NCBI RefSeq assembly: GCF_003013815.1 | Contig: NZ_PRLH01000183.1 | Span: forward strand, 1 to 64,000 | Length of the DNA: 64,000 bases | Source: Cyanothece sp. BG0011 | GTDB taxonomy: Bacteria > Cyanobacteriota > Cyanobacteriia > Cyanobacteriales > Microcystaceae | Direction: 5' to 3' | Part shown: positions 17,506-26,469 of the stretch, one piece after another | Position numbering within the stretch: position 1 is the stretch's first letter | How the letters are laid out: each line of letters starts with the position of its first letter | Notes under the pieces: generated by a model | The model's database searches: none | Seen by the model: only the letters and a program-made list of their open reading frames with translations | What the model was told of the DNA's origin: nothing | Position numbers and translations under genes: made by a program

Positions 17506-18918
17506 TTAAGATTTACTGGCTGTGGGTAAATTCGGACAAAAGAGTTCTGGTTTTTTACGAACACTAGGCAACCCTAACACCGTTACTAATAAGAAAGTAC
17601 GAGTACAAGTTAAAGCCGTAAACATACTCACTAATACTCCAATAGCTAACGTTAAAGCAAACCCTTTAACCAACCCGGAACCCAAACCGAATAAAGCAGC
17701 ACAGGCGATTAAAGTGGTAACGTTACTATCGATAATACTCGAAAATGCTCGATAGAATCCCGATTCCACCCCACTATACAGAGTCTTGCCACTGCGTAAC
17801 TCTTCACGGGTGCGCTCAAAAATCAACACATTAGCATCCACTGCCATCCCAATACTGAGAATAAACCCCGCAATACCCGGAAGGGTTAACGTAACACCAA
17901 TCAAAGAATAACAAGCCAAAGTTAACAGTGTATAGATGGCTAAAGCTAAATCTGCTAAAACCCCAGGAAGACGATAATAAACCGCCATAAAGATTAAAAC
18001 TAAGATTAAACCAGCCACAGCAGCGTAGATACTGCGTTGAATACTCTCTCGTCCCAACGTTGCCCCAACGGTGCGATTTTCTACCACTTCCACAGGAAAA
18101 GGCAAAGAACCCCCCCGTAACTGTACCGCTAATTCATTGGCGGTTTCGGCGGTAAAATTCCCGGTAATCACCGCACTGCCCCCAGTGATACCAGCAGCAG
18201 CAAATTGAGCCCCCACCACCGGCGCACTGATTAACACATCATCTAGGAAAATACCGATACTGCGACCGGTTCCTGCGATATTTTTCGTCAATTCTGCGAA
18301 CTTTTGACCCCCTTCGTTATCAAAATCGATAATCACTTCCCATTCAGTCCCTTGGGTGGGGCCATAACGAGCATTTTTGAGGTTTTTACCGGATAATCCC
18401 ACGGAGTCAAAGAGGGCTAAAAGGGCTTGATTTGATTCTTCTATGGACTCGGTTAACTCAGCAATCTGTTGTTCCTCTTCGGGGGTGGGTTCTCCTAGTC
18501 TCAGAGCGTCTAATTCTGCTTGTTTTTGCTGTCTGATGGTAAATTCAGCCTGTAGTTGCCCCTCAGTCCCCTGACGTTGTTGACGGAACTCTAATTGTGC
18601 CGTTCCTCCTAATACCCGTTCTGCTTGTTCGGGGTCCGTGACTCCTGGTAACTGGACGACAATTTTATCTTGTCCGAGGGTTTGCACCACCGGTTCTGCT
18701 ACCCCTAAACCATCCACTCGGTTTTGCAGGACGGTTTTAGCTGCTTCTAAGTCCTCTTCTGAAATGGTTTGAGCGTCTTCGGTGGGTTGAAGTTGAATGG
18801 TTAATTGGGCCCCACCTCTCAAATCTAAACCGAGTTGCAACGGGATAGTATTAAGAAGGGCGATCGCACCAATGACCAGGGCGATAATAAAACCGATCAA
18901 CAAACGTCGTTGTTTCAT
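17506..18918 (-). CDS. secD: Protein translocase subunit SecD
   Basis: RND-type membrane protein acting with SecF and SecYEG. The GLDLRGGAQLTIQL motif follows the first helix (near residue 30), a large periplasmic domain spans about 50-285, and five further helices contain YYRLPGVLADLALAIY and the conserved ANVLIFERTREEL. At 470 residues it lies in the range for cyanobacteria. Residues 115-165 carry a Gln/Glu-rich, probably coiled stretch that varies in length across the family. Confidence 0.96.
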   Translation of the reverse strand: MKQRRLLIGFIIALVIGAIALLNTIPLQLGLDLRGGAQLTIQLQPTEDAQTISEEDLEAAKTVLQNRVDGLGVAEPVVQTLGQDKIVVQLPGVTDPEQAERVLGGTAQLEFRQQRQGTEGQLQAEFTIRQQKQAELDALRLGEPTPEEEQQIAELTESIEESNQALLALFDSVGLSGKNLKNARYGPTQGTEWEVIIDFDNEGGQKFAELTKNIAGTGRSIGIFLDDVLISAPVVGAQFAAAGITGGSAVITGNFTAETANELAVQLRGGSLPFPVEVVENRTVGATLGRESIQRSIYAAVAGLILVLIFMAVYYRLPGVLADLALAIYTLLTLACYSLIGVTLTLPGIAGFILSIGMAVDANVLIFERTREELRSGKTLYSGVESGFYRAFSSIIDSNVTTLIACAALFGLGSGLVKGFALTLAIGVLVSMFTALTCTRTFLLVTVLGLPSVRKKPELFCPNLPTASKS

Positions 18919-18960
18919 ACTGGAGTCTTTGGTAAGGGTTTGGGAGTGGGAGTAGGGGGA

Positions 18961-19020
18961 ATTTAGAATTTAGAATGTAGAAAAAGTTAATTTCTAAATT
19001 CTACATTTTACATTCTACAT
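18961..19020. repeat. Short AT-rich inverted repeat between pdhB and secD
   Basis: GAATTTAGAATTTAGAATGTAG is mirrored by CTAAATTCTACATTTTACATTC, giving an imperfect hairpin in the 135-base gap. It could act as a weak terminator or simply be an intergenic repeat. Confidence 0.5.
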
Positions 19021-19053
19021 TTGCTGACCTTACCCCCTCTCCATCTCATCTAA

Positions 19054-20037
19054 CTAAATATGCAGTGTCATTAATTTATCCACTGCTTCAGAAATTTGGG
19101 GAGGTTGGACAATGGTTAATCGTTCTAACATTCCATTGTAAGGGGTCGGAATGTCTTGAGACGATAAACGAACCACCGGCGCGTCTAATTCGTCGAAAAA
19201 GTTATCATTAATTAAAGCAATTAATTCCGCTGCGATCCCGCCGGTTTTCATACATTCTTCAACAATGATGACGCGATGAGTTTTCCGTATGGAGTCGCCA
19301 ATGGTTTGTAAGTCAAAGGGTTTAAGGGAAATTAAATCAATAATTTCAGGATCATAACCTTGGGCTTCAATTTCCTTGAGGGCCTGTAAACAATGATGAC
19401 GCATTCTCGAATAGGTCAAAATGGTGACATCTTTACCCTCTCTGACAATTTCTGCTTTGTCTAAGGGAACAATATATTCCTTGTCGGGGAGACTTTCTTT
19501 GAGGTTGTAAAGTAAAACGTGTTCAAAGAAGAGGACCGGGTTTTCATCTCGAATGGCTGCTTTGAGAAGTCCTTTAGCATTATAAGGGGTTGAACAAGCC
19601 ACAATTTTTAAGCCAGGAACCGCATGAAAATAAGCTTCTAACCGTTGGGAATGTTCGGCCCCTAATTGTCGTCCTACCCCTCCGGGCCCGCGAATAACCA
19701 TGGGAATTTTGAAGTTTCCCCCAGAGGTATAGCGTAACATTCCGGCATTGTTAGCAATTTGGTTAAAGGCTAATAATAAAAAGCCCATATTCATTCCTTC
19801 AATAATCGGCCGTAAGCCACTCATCGCTGCACCCACAGCCATTCCGGTAAAGCTATTTTCTGCGATGGGTGTATCGAGAACTCGCAGTTCTCCGTATTTT
19901 TTGTAAAGATCCTTGGTTACCTTGTAGGAACCGCCATAGTGTCCCACATCTTCCCCTAAGACAAAGACTGTGTCATCTCGTCCCATTTCTTCATCAATAG
20001 CTTGACGTAGGGCATTAAATAATAAAGTTTCTGCCAT
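19054..20037 (-). CDS. pdhB: Pyruvate dehydrogenase E1 component, beta subunit
   Basis: Beta chain of the thiamine-diphosphate E1 enzyme that decarboxylates pyruvate to acetyl-CoA in the pyruvate dehydrogenase complex. The N-terminus [20 protein letters not shown] carries the Glu-rich cofactor loop (GEDVGHYGG), followed by the conserved [15 protein letters not shown] and a C-terminal transketolase domain ([17 protein letters not shown]). The 327 residues match single-domain cyanobacterial PdhB. The alpha subunit is not in the window. No gene lies in the 330 bases upstream. Confidence 0.95.
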   Translation of the reverse strand: MAETLLFNALRQAIDEEMGRDDTVFVLGEDVGHYGGSYKVTKDLYKKYGELRVLDTPIAENSFTGMAVGAAMSGLRPIIEGMNMGFLLLAFNQIANNAGMLRYTSGGNFKIPMVIRGPGGVGRQLGAEHSQRLEAYFHAVPGLKIVACSTPYNAKGLLKAAIRDENPVLFFEHVLLYNLKESLPDKEYIVPLDKAEIVREGKDVTILTYSRMRHHCLQALKEIEAQGYDPEIIDLISLKPFDLQTIGDSIRKTHRVIIVEECMKTGGIAAELIALINDNFFDELDAPVVRLSSQDIPTPYNGMLERLTIVQPPQISEAVDKLMTLHI

Positions 20038-20371
20038 ATATTTATACTAATTCCTTGCCTTTGTTATCCTATCATTACAGCCCTACATTTTATCGTTTTC
20101 GGAAACCAACAACGGTTCTTCTGTATTAATTTTTTATAATTCCCTCATAAAATGCCGATTTTTTCTCTAAAAAAAGTCTATTCTCTCCATAATCTACCTC
20201 AGATTGAATCATCGTTTTGGCTCAATTCTTACTAATGGAATATATCAGCAAAATAACCGTTTCAGACTCAATCAAAATTCTTCAATAACTAGGTCGTAAG
20301 GTAGAGGGAAGAAGATATTTTAGTTAATAAGATAATAAGTAGATGAATATTAATTGGAAGGAAACTATTAT
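20038..20371. other. Intergenic region between pdhB and the PRC-barrel gene
   Basis: 334 AT-rich bases between two divergent genes, presumably holding both promoters. I see no gene, RNA or strong palindrome. GGAAGG at 20356-20361 is the ribosome site of the downstream gene. Confidence 0.6.
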
Positions 20372-21211
20372 ATGGCTCTCATGAAAATACAAGATTACAA
20401 TCCTAACTATGAAGATAGTATTTTACATGGACATCGGTTAAACAGTTTTGATTTATACACGACTTCTGACGGAAACCGAGTTGGTTCAGTGCAGGATATT
20501 TTAGTGGATGAATCAGGACGCTTACGTTATTTTGTCATCGATACAGGCTTTTGGATTTTTGGTAAAAAAGTCTTATTACCCATGGGTTTGTGTCGAATTG
20601 ATTACACTAAAGGCCGTGTTTATGCCTCTAACTTAACCGAAGAACGGGTTAAGGAACTACCGAGATATGATGAAGATACAACGGTAGACTATAACTATGA
20701 AGAGAGAGTAAGAAATATTTATCGTGTTCCTGAAAGACGTTATGCAGCCAATCAACATGATGAATATAGTTATAAACATGACGAGCATGATCATGATTTA
20801 TATGGTCTTCGAGAAGAAGATCACGGCATTCTCAAACTTTACGAAGAACGGTTAATTGCTGACAAAAATCGTGAAAAAGTCGGAGAAGTAGCCGTCGGTA
20901 AAACCATTGAAACACAACGAGCAGAGGCTTCTGTCCCTGTAGAAAATGAACGGGTTGTGGTTGAACGTCGTACTCCTGCCCATGCAGAAAAAGCGGTGCC
21001 GACTAACGAAGCTGACTTTAATCAAGAAGAGGTGGCTCGTTTAGAAATCCACGAAGAAACAGCTAATATTGAGAAAGAAGCTTTTGTCAGTGAAGAAGTT
21101 TCTGTTAGAAAAGAAGTGGATCGAGATGTGGTTACGGCTCAAGAAAAATTACGTCGAGAAAAACTGGATCTTGATGTCGAAGGAAGACCGACAGTTGAGC
21201 ATAAGCGGTAA
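20372..21211 (+). CDS. PRC-barrel and DUF2382 domain stress protein
   Basis: Soluble protein of 279 residues. An N-terminal PRC barrel (SVQDILVDESGRLRYFVIDT, about residues 30-90) is followed by a His/Asp-rich linker and a C-terminal DUF2382 domain (LYEERLIADKNREKVGEVAV onwards, about 155-270), charged and repetitive. Proteins of this design are often tied to general or desiccation stress; the biochemical role is unknown. The ATG at 20372, ten bases after GGAAGG, is the start. A second DUF2382 gene follows. Confidence 0.85.
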   Translation: MALMKIQDYNPNYEDSILHGHRLNSFDLYTTSDGNRVGSVQDILVDESGRLRYFVIDTGFWIFGKKVLLPMGLCRIDYTKGRVYASNLTEERVKELPRYDEDTTVDYNYEERVRNIYRVPERRYAANQHDEYSYKHDEHDHDLYGLREEDHGILKLYEERLIADKNREKVGEVAVGKTIETQRAEASVPVENERVVVERRTPAHAEKAVPTNEADFNQEEVARLEIHEETANIEKEAFVSEEVSVRKEVDRDVVTAQEKLRREKLDLDVEGRPTVEHKR

Positions 21212-21229
21212 AATTAAATTCCGTTAGGA

Positions 21230-21292
21230 GAGAAAGCATTTGAACACAATATTCTTGATGATCAAGGGAGATAATGCTTTCTCCTTATTTTT
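21230..21292 (+). terminator. Hairpin between the two DUF2382 genes
   Basis: GAGAAAGCATT (21230-21240) pairs with AATGCTTTCTC (21273-21283), followed by CTTATTTTTT. It looks like an intrinsic terminator or attenuator that separates or balances the two genes. Confidence 0.7.
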
Positions 21293-21317
21293 TAGGTTCT
21301 ATCTGTAGGGAAAAATC

Positions 21318-21725
21318 ATGGAATCTCCATTATCTAATCAGAACTCAAATCATAATCAAGACGAGATTAAATTATTACAAGAACGTTTGAAAGTAGAACG
21401 AGAACAAGAGAAAGTTGGAGAGGTCATTGTTCGCAAAGAAACTGAAACAAAAGTAGCGATGGTTCCTCTACAACAAGAAAAGTTAATTGTTGAACAAGTT
21501 AATGCTGATAACTCTGAAGTGGAAAAAATAGCAGAAGTTGATCTTAAAAAAAGTCAAGTTAGCAAGCCAATAGTTAATTCAAACAGGTTATCAACCATTA
21601 AAGCTAAATTTAATTCTCTTCAAGAAGCTAAAGATTATCTCCAAGACATGGCTCCAGAATTATCGGAGCAAGTTAGGGAAATAGAAATTAAACTAACTAT
21701 CAATGCTCATAAAAATTCCTATTAA
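21318..21725 (+). CDS. Small DUF2382-domain protein
   Basis: A 135-residue, highly charged protein. Residues 14-60 form a DUF2382 core (LLQERLKVEREQEKVGEVIV, KETETKVAMVPLQQEKLIVE) matching the same domain of the gene upstream, here without a PRC barrel. The rest (IKAKFNSLQEAKDYLQDMAP) is helical. It looks like a paralogue that kept only the charged domain. Function unknown; it probably responds to the same stress as its neighbour. Confidence 0.78.
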   Translation: MESPLSNQNSNHNQDEIKLLQERLKVEREQEKVGEVIVRKETETKVAMVPLQQEKLIVEQVNADNSEVEKIAEVDLKKSQVSKPIVNSNRLSTIKAKFNSLQEAKDYLQDMAPELSEQVREIEIKLTINAHKNSY

Positions 21726-21741
21726 CTGATATCTTATCCTG

Positions 21742-21899
21742 ACATCTTGCACGCCTTACAAGATAACTTAATAGCTAAAAAGAAGACAGTCAATCCTAAA
21801 ACAGTTAGCATTAAAATAAAATACTTTTGCCTGTCTTGGTGAGCGTTCCCTTGCGCAGATGCGAAGGCGCGGGGTCTCACCGCTCTTGCCTCTTGCCTA
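21742..21899 (-). repeat. Inverted copy of the 165-bp dispersed repeat at 7721-7885
   Basis: Reads on the minus strand as GCAAGAGGCAAGAGCGGTG through to GCGTGCAAGATGTCAG with only scattered differences from the copy at 7721-7885. The pair brackets about 14 kb in inverted orientation. Confidence 0.85.
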
Positions 21900-21968
21900 C
21901 CCCCCCTGCCCCCCTTGTAAAGGGGGGTGTGGGGGGTGTGGGGGGTGTGGGGGGTGTGGGGGGTGAGG
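21900..21968. repeat. G/C-rich repeat block beside the inverted copy
   Basis: CCCCCCTGCCCCCCTTGTAAAGGGGG is here in broken form: a CCCC run, TTGTAA, a GGGG run and then GTGTGGGG tandem units. It belongs to the family at 7583-7708, 39351-39443 and 43829-43941. Confidence 0.8.
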
Positions 21969-21997
21969 GGTGTTTAGTGAAGGTGCAAGATGTAAGA

Positions 21998-23149
21998 TTA
22001 AGATAAGTGACTCATCATCGAAAAATTAGGTCTTTCTAAAATTTCTTCATAGACTTTTTCGACTTGAGAAATATTATTAGTCAAAGAATATTTATCTAAG
22101 ACTCTTTGTCTTGCTTTTTGTCCTAATAATAGGGTAATTTCGCTATGATCTCGAAACAAGGGTAATAGGGTTTTTAACTGGGTGGTAACACCCTGAGTAT
22201 TTAAGACAACACCGGCCCCCTCTTCTAAGACTTCACCATCAGCGCCAGCATCGGTGGCAATACAAGCGACACCACAGGCCATGGCTTCTAATAAAGATAA
22301 GGATAATCCTTCGACTAAAGAGGGCAAAATAAACACATCAGCAGCCCGTAAAATATTAATCCGTTGTTGTTCATCGGCCACGAACCCCAACCAATAAATC
22401 TCATGTTCTACATTATAAAAGGGTTCTAAGGAGGGCTTAAGAGGTCCATCACCGACGATTAACAATTTACTCTCATCCCCCATCCCGACCTGTTTCCAAG
22501 CCTTTAACAAGGCTTCTACGTTCTTTTCTGTGGCAATCCGTCCCACATAGACAAACAACCGTTTCGCTTTGATTTGCGACTTAATAGACGAGGGTCCAGG
22601 AGAATACTTAATGGGGTCCACTCCATTGGGAATAATGGCTAATTTATCTTGATGAACTCCTAATTTCATCAATAATTCTTGTTGGAGTCGAGAGAAAATA
22701 ATGACTTTGTCGTAATGGGCTAAAAACGGCGCATATAGCTGATAGGTTAAAAATTGGGTGCTTGACTTCAAATTGCGTAATTTACTGTCAAAGGGGGGAT
22801 GAAACGTGGCGATGAGGGGAATATTTAACGCCTGACAGATTTCCGGCAGTCGAAAGTCTAGGGGGGATAAGGTGAGGGACGCATGAACCAAGTCTGGTTT
22901 CAGTTTTGCTAAAGCATCCATCAAAATCTTACTGGATTTCGGAGTTGGGATGGTGTAAATTTGCGATTTATAAAGGAAGGGTAAGGCAACTTCCCGACAA
23001 TCTCGCCAATGGGCCGAGTTTGTCTCTTCTTGCGAAAAATGAAGAAAACTAACCTGATAACCTCGGTCTAGAAGGGCGTTAGTGACTTCTCGACCGTATG
23101 TTACATTTCCACAGAAGGGGGATTTTTTCCCAAGCCAAGCGATGTGCAT
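21998..23149 (-). CDS. Glycosyltransferase family 4 (GT-B fold)
   Basis: A 383-residue cytosolic or membrane-associated sugar transferase. The N-terminal Rossmann half starts MHIAWLGKKSPFCGNVTYG; the C-terminal half begins near residue 200 (KRLFVYVGRIATEKNVEALL) and holds the nucleotide-sugar site EGLSLSLLEAMACGVACIAT, with the E-x7-E pattern of retaining GT4 enzymes. Donor and acceptor cannot be told, and no other cell-surface gene is adjacent. Confidence 0.88.
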   Translation of the reverse strand: MHIAWLGKKSPFCGNVTYGREVTNALLDRGYQVSFLHFSQEETNSAHWRDCREVALPFLYKSQIYTIPTPKSSKILMDALAKLKPDLVHASLTLSPLDFRLPEICQALNIPLIATFHPPFDSKLRNLKSSTQFLTYQLYAPFLAHYDKVIIFSRLQQELLMKLGVHQDKLAIIPNGVDPIKYSPGPSSIKSQIKAKRLFVYVGRIATEKNVEALLKAWKQVGMGDESKLLIVGDGPLKPSLEPFYNVEHEIYWLGFVADEQQRINILRAADVFILPSLVEGLSLSLLEAMACGVACIATDAGADGEVLEEGAGVVLNTQGVTTQLKTLLPLFRDHSEITLLLGQKARQRVLDKYSLTNNISQVEKVYEEILERPNFSMMSHLS

Positions 23150-23221
23150 TCAAATATAAAGACAGATAGTTATTACGAACTGATCAAGAATAATTCGTTG
23201 TAATTGTATGGATTATAAGCA

Positions 23222-23262
23222 TAAGCTACCCATAACTACAAGGGGAAAGTTTGGGTAGCTTA
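23222..23262. terminator. Hairpin between the glycosyltransferase gene and pdxH
   Basis: TAAGCTACCCA pairs exactly with TGGGTAGCTTA around a 19-base loop. It lies downstream of pdxH on the minus strand. No T run follows, so it may be a repeat or processing site and not an intrinsic terminator. Confidence 0.4.
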
Positions 23263-23400
23263 GATAGTCTGGGACAATAATTATCAGTTCGAGAGGTTTT
23301 TTATTATACTATTTTGTCTCTTTTGTAGGCCCAAACAGTGACGAAACTAAGGAAAATTACTATTTCCTAAAGATTGATCATTACTTGTCATTAATTGATA

Positions 23401-24039
23401 TTAAGGGGCTAAACGATGAATTTCCCAATTTTGCTCTTCTGTTAACGTATAAGAAAAGCGATCGTGTAAACGGTTAGGTCTTCCTTGCCAAAATTCAAAC
23501 CGTTTGGGTTTGACTCGATATCCTCCCCAAAAAGAAGGTAAGGGAATTTCTCCATGTTGAAACTTATATTTTAATTCTTCAAACTTCATTTCTAAAAGTT
23601 TTCTTGATGAAATCACCGAACTTTGTGCCGAACACCAAGCCCCTAATTGACTCCCTCTCGGACGACTGGTAAAATAGTTTAAAGATTCTCCTGTCGAGAT
23701 TTTAGAAGCGGTTCCTTGAATTTTGACTTGACGTTCTAAAGGAAGCCATAAAAACAATAAAGCAACGTTAGGATTTTCTTCAATTTGTTGGGCTTTTCTA
23801 CTTTCGTAGTTCGTAAAAAATACAAATCCTTCTTCATCAAAATATTTTAAAAGAACGGTTCTAATAGACGGTTCTCCTTTGGCTGAAGCCGTGGCTAAAC
23901 TCATGGCATTGGGTTCTGGTAGTTCCCCTTCTGTAGCTTGTTGAAACCAGGTTTCAAACTGTTTAAAAGGATCAGATTTTAGATCGTCTCTCGTTAAACC
24001 GTTGCGAGTATATTCTTCTCTTAAAGCCGTTAGATCCAT
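23401..24039 (-). CDS. pdxH: Pyridoxamine 5'-phosphate oxidase
   Basis: FMN enzyme that oxidises pyridoxine or pyridoxamine 5'-phosphate to pyridoxal 5'-phosphate, in synthesis and salvage of vitamin B6. Landmarks: [59 protein letters not shown], and the C-terminal signature [16 protein letters not shown]. The length of 212 residues is exactly that of the family. Confidence 0.96.
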   Translation of the reverse strand: MDLTALREEYTRNGLTRDDLKSDPFKQFETWFQQATEGELPEPNAMSLATASAKGEPSIRTVLLKYFDEEGFVFFTNYESRKAQQIEENPNVALLFLWLPLERQVKIQGTASKISTGESLNYFTSRPRGSQLGAWCSAQSSVISSRKLLEMKFEELKYKFQHGEIPLPSFWGGYRVKPKRFEFWQGRPNRLHDRFSYTLTEEQNWEIHRLAP

Positions 24040-24122
24040 TCTCAGTTTAAATCTTTCACTACAAGTTTTTAACTATTATAGTTTAACGTAATTTTTTGAG
24101 CAAAAAATAAGGTCATCAATCT

Positions 24123-25580
24123 TTAAAATTCTTGGGGGTGATGTTTAGCTTTCATTACTTCTTTTCTTCGGGTTTCTAGTAACTCACTAAACTCCTGAGA
24201 GAGTCTCGGTATTTGTTCTAATAAAGTCGCCACAACTTCGGGGGATAATACCCCCACTTCTAAGTCATCTAACGCCATCACAGACACATCACTACATTCT
24301 CCTGTCAGTAAGATTTTTTCCCCGAAAAATTCCCCCTGTCCTAAACGGGCAATTTCTTGATTTTGTCCGTTATTATCCCTCACTAAAATGAGGGCATGAC
24401 CATTTAAAATTAAATACAAGCCTAAAATTCTTTCTCCTTCTTGAAATACCCATTCTCCTTGGGCATAATAGCGAATATTACTCGCGTCTTTTTCTTCGAT
24501 AAACCGTTCGGCAGCCAAATGTCCAAAATTAGGAAGCGATCGCATCATGTCGGTGACTTGTTGGGTGGGGTTAGGTTTAGGCATTTGGGCCAGATCCATA
24601 TGATATTCTGTCTGAATGGGATAGGGAATGGTTAAATGATATCGTTTGGCTGCGTACCAAATACGAATGACAAAATCATTACGAATTTTCAACATGGTTT
24701 CATAATTATCCACAAACAAACCAATTTGATAAGTAATAGAAAAATCGGCATAATTTTCTACCCTTACCCACGGAGAAGGTTCCTTTAAAATACCTGGGGT
24801 TGATAAGGCGGTTTCTGTGAGTACCTGAATCACTTTATTGGGGGGATCATCGTAGGAAAAACCAAATGAAAATCGTTCAACGTGTAAAGGGGTGGGACGA
24901 TTATAATTGGTAAAATTTCCTTGGGCTAAAATAGAATTAGGAATGACCACACTATCGCGATCGCGGGTTTGCAAATAAACCGATCGCCAATTCACTTTAA
25001 TCACTTTCCCAATGGTATCACCGACTTGTAACCAATCTCCCAAAGCAAACGGTCGTTCAAATAATAATAAAATTCCTGAAAAGAGATTTTTTAAGGTATC
25101 TTGTAAGGCTAAACCAATCACCAATGAACCCACACCAAACGCCGTTAAAAGGGCGCCTAAGTCGATTTTCCAAACAGTAGAAAGGATAACCGCCGTAATA
25201 CAAGCCACTAAGAAAAAACGAATTAAATCGAGTAATAAATCGGGAACTCTTTCTTGCCAACTGCCTGCCACCGCTTCATCAAAAATAACCACTTTAAAAG
25301 CAGACAGTATGGCGTGAATCATGCCGATCCACACTAAAGTTTTAACCAAACGAATGGTGGTCGTTTCTTCAGGAATTTCTAAAACTCTGGTTAAAAATAA
25401 CAATAAAGCGACCAAGGGAAAAACCAAATTTCGGAAAATAACGATAGTGGCGACTAAGGGCTTTTCTTCTTGACGCAGTCGCACAATAATTTCATTTAAC
25501 AAAATCATGATTAAGGGAAACCCCAAAATTAATATAATCGCCCAACGAAACCAGTTTTGTTCGACTAATGTGATTGGCAT
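24123..25580 (-). CDS. MscS-family channel fused to a cyclic-nucleotide-binding domain
   Basis: Mechanosensitive-type channel of 485 residues. Four to five membrane helices (residues 10-165) end in the pore helix ALLTAFGVGSLVIGLALQDTL, followed by the MscS beta domain (RPFALGDWLQVGDTIGKVIKV) to about residue 330. Residues 370-475 are a CRP-like domain with YYAQGEWVFQEGERILGLYL and the phosphate-cassette-like GQGEFFGEKILLTGECSDVS. The cassette has no Arg after GE(x)n, which may weaken binding of cAMP or cGMP. Such fusions suggest a channel gated by ligand besides tension; the physiological ligand is unknown. Confidence 0.9.
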   Translation of the reverse strand: MPITLVEQNWFRWAIILILGFPLIMILLNEIIVRLRQEEKPLVATIVIFRNLVFPLVALLLFLTRVLEIPEETTTIRLVKTLVWIGMIHAILSAFKVVIFDEAVAGSWQERVPDLLLDLIRFFLVACITAVILSTVWKIDLGALLTAFGVGSLVIGLALQDTLKNLFSGILLLFERPFALGDWLQVGDTIGKVIKVNWRSVYLQTRDRDSVVIPNSILAQGNFTNYNRPTPLHVERFSFGFSYDDPPNKVIQVLTETALSTPGILKEPSPWVRVENYADFSITYQIGLFVDNYETMLKIRNDFVIRIWYAAKRYHLTIPYPIQTEYHMDLAQMPKPNPTQQVTDMMRSLPNFGHLAAERFIEEKDASNIRYYAQGEWVFQEGERILGLYLILNGHALILVRDNNGQNQEIARLGQGEFFGEKILLTGECSDVSVMALDDLEVGVLSPEVVATLLEQIPRLSQEFSELLETRRKEVMKAKHHPQEF

Positions 25581-25787
25581 TATAACTTTATTGATTGTTG
25601 TAGAAAATACTGAATAATTCCATTATGAATAATCACAGCAATTTAACTCAGAAAAATTAGGATCTTATTATTTTTCCTTTTCCAGCACTTTATTAAGAAA
25701 TATTACAAAAAATAATAAAAGGTTTATTGTTAACAGTTTTCTCCCTATAGATTGGTTATTATAATCCATAAATTAATCCTTTCTTTT

Positions 25788-25814
25788 TTAGCACTCTTAA
25801 GGGCTAAGTGCTAA
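25788..25814. promoter_or_regulatory. CIRCE-like operator (HrcA site)
   Basis: TTAGCACTC, nine bases, then AAGTGCTAA. The CIRCE consensus is TTAGCACTC-N9-GAGTGCTAA, so spacing is exact and only one base departs. A TATAAT at 25760-25765 places the operator shortly after a likely start of transcription, as at known heat-shock operons. The only gene downstream on the plus strand is the unknown one at 25895; groES/groEL, the usual target, is not here. Confidence 0.75.
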
Positions 25815-25894
25815 TGTTATTTATCTACTATTAGAGGATCTAGTAGTGGAAAAAACTTTAAAAATTTAACGAAACAAACACCAAAAAACAGCTT

Positions 25895-26236
25895 ATGGAC
25901 TATTATTTTGACATTATCGGCACGACTTCCGTTTTAACTTTCTTTAATTATCAACAACTACTAGAACAAAATAAAAATCGTAGTAAAGCCTATTTAGGCA
26001 GCCATGAGTGCAGTCTTGATGGCTTTATTGAGTCAGTAGAGACTATTCCGAAAAAACCAGATTGGAACTGGGATGATGTCGTCGGAAGTATTGTTAATTT
26101 TTGGCTCAAAAATGAAGATAAAATCCGTTATTGGCAAAATCATTGTCATCCTATCGATTCAGACACCGTAATTGTTGCTAGAGTAGGAAAGATAGAGGCG
26201 TTGCGCCAAGAATTTGAATCTTTATTTGACGTTTAG
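25895..26236 (+). CDS. Unknown 113-residue protein behind a CIRCE-like operator
   Basis: A small soluble protein with no family I recognise. It starts MDYYFDIIGTTSVLTFFNYQ, has a Trp-rich centre (PDWNWDDVVGSIVNFWLKNE) and an acidic end. There is no signal peptide or membrane helix. It begins 80 bases after the CIRCE-like operator and no other gene lies between, so heat-shock control through HrcA is a reasonable guess. The 230 bases after it hold only short AGTAGAAATAAAG repeats. Confidence 0.7.
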   Translation: MDYYFDIIGTTSVLTFFNYQQLLEQNKNRSKAYLGSHECSLDGFIESVETIPKKPDWNWDDVVGSIVNFWLKNEDKIRYWQNHCHPIDSDTVIVARVGKIEALRQEFESLFDV

Positions 26237-26469
26237 AGCATAAAGATGGCGGAAAAAAAATACAATATCATCTAGTCCGTCATCTTCAGTTAGTTAGATA
26301 AATAAGTAGAAATAAAGAGAAATAAGTAGAAATAAAGGGAAACAAATAGACAATTTATTATCTGTAACAAATGAGGGGTTTAGAAAATAAAAATTATGAG
26401 TATAATAAAAACATATTCTCAAATAAAAAATAACGTCTATTAGAGTTTCTCTTGTTGAATTGGTTGGTT

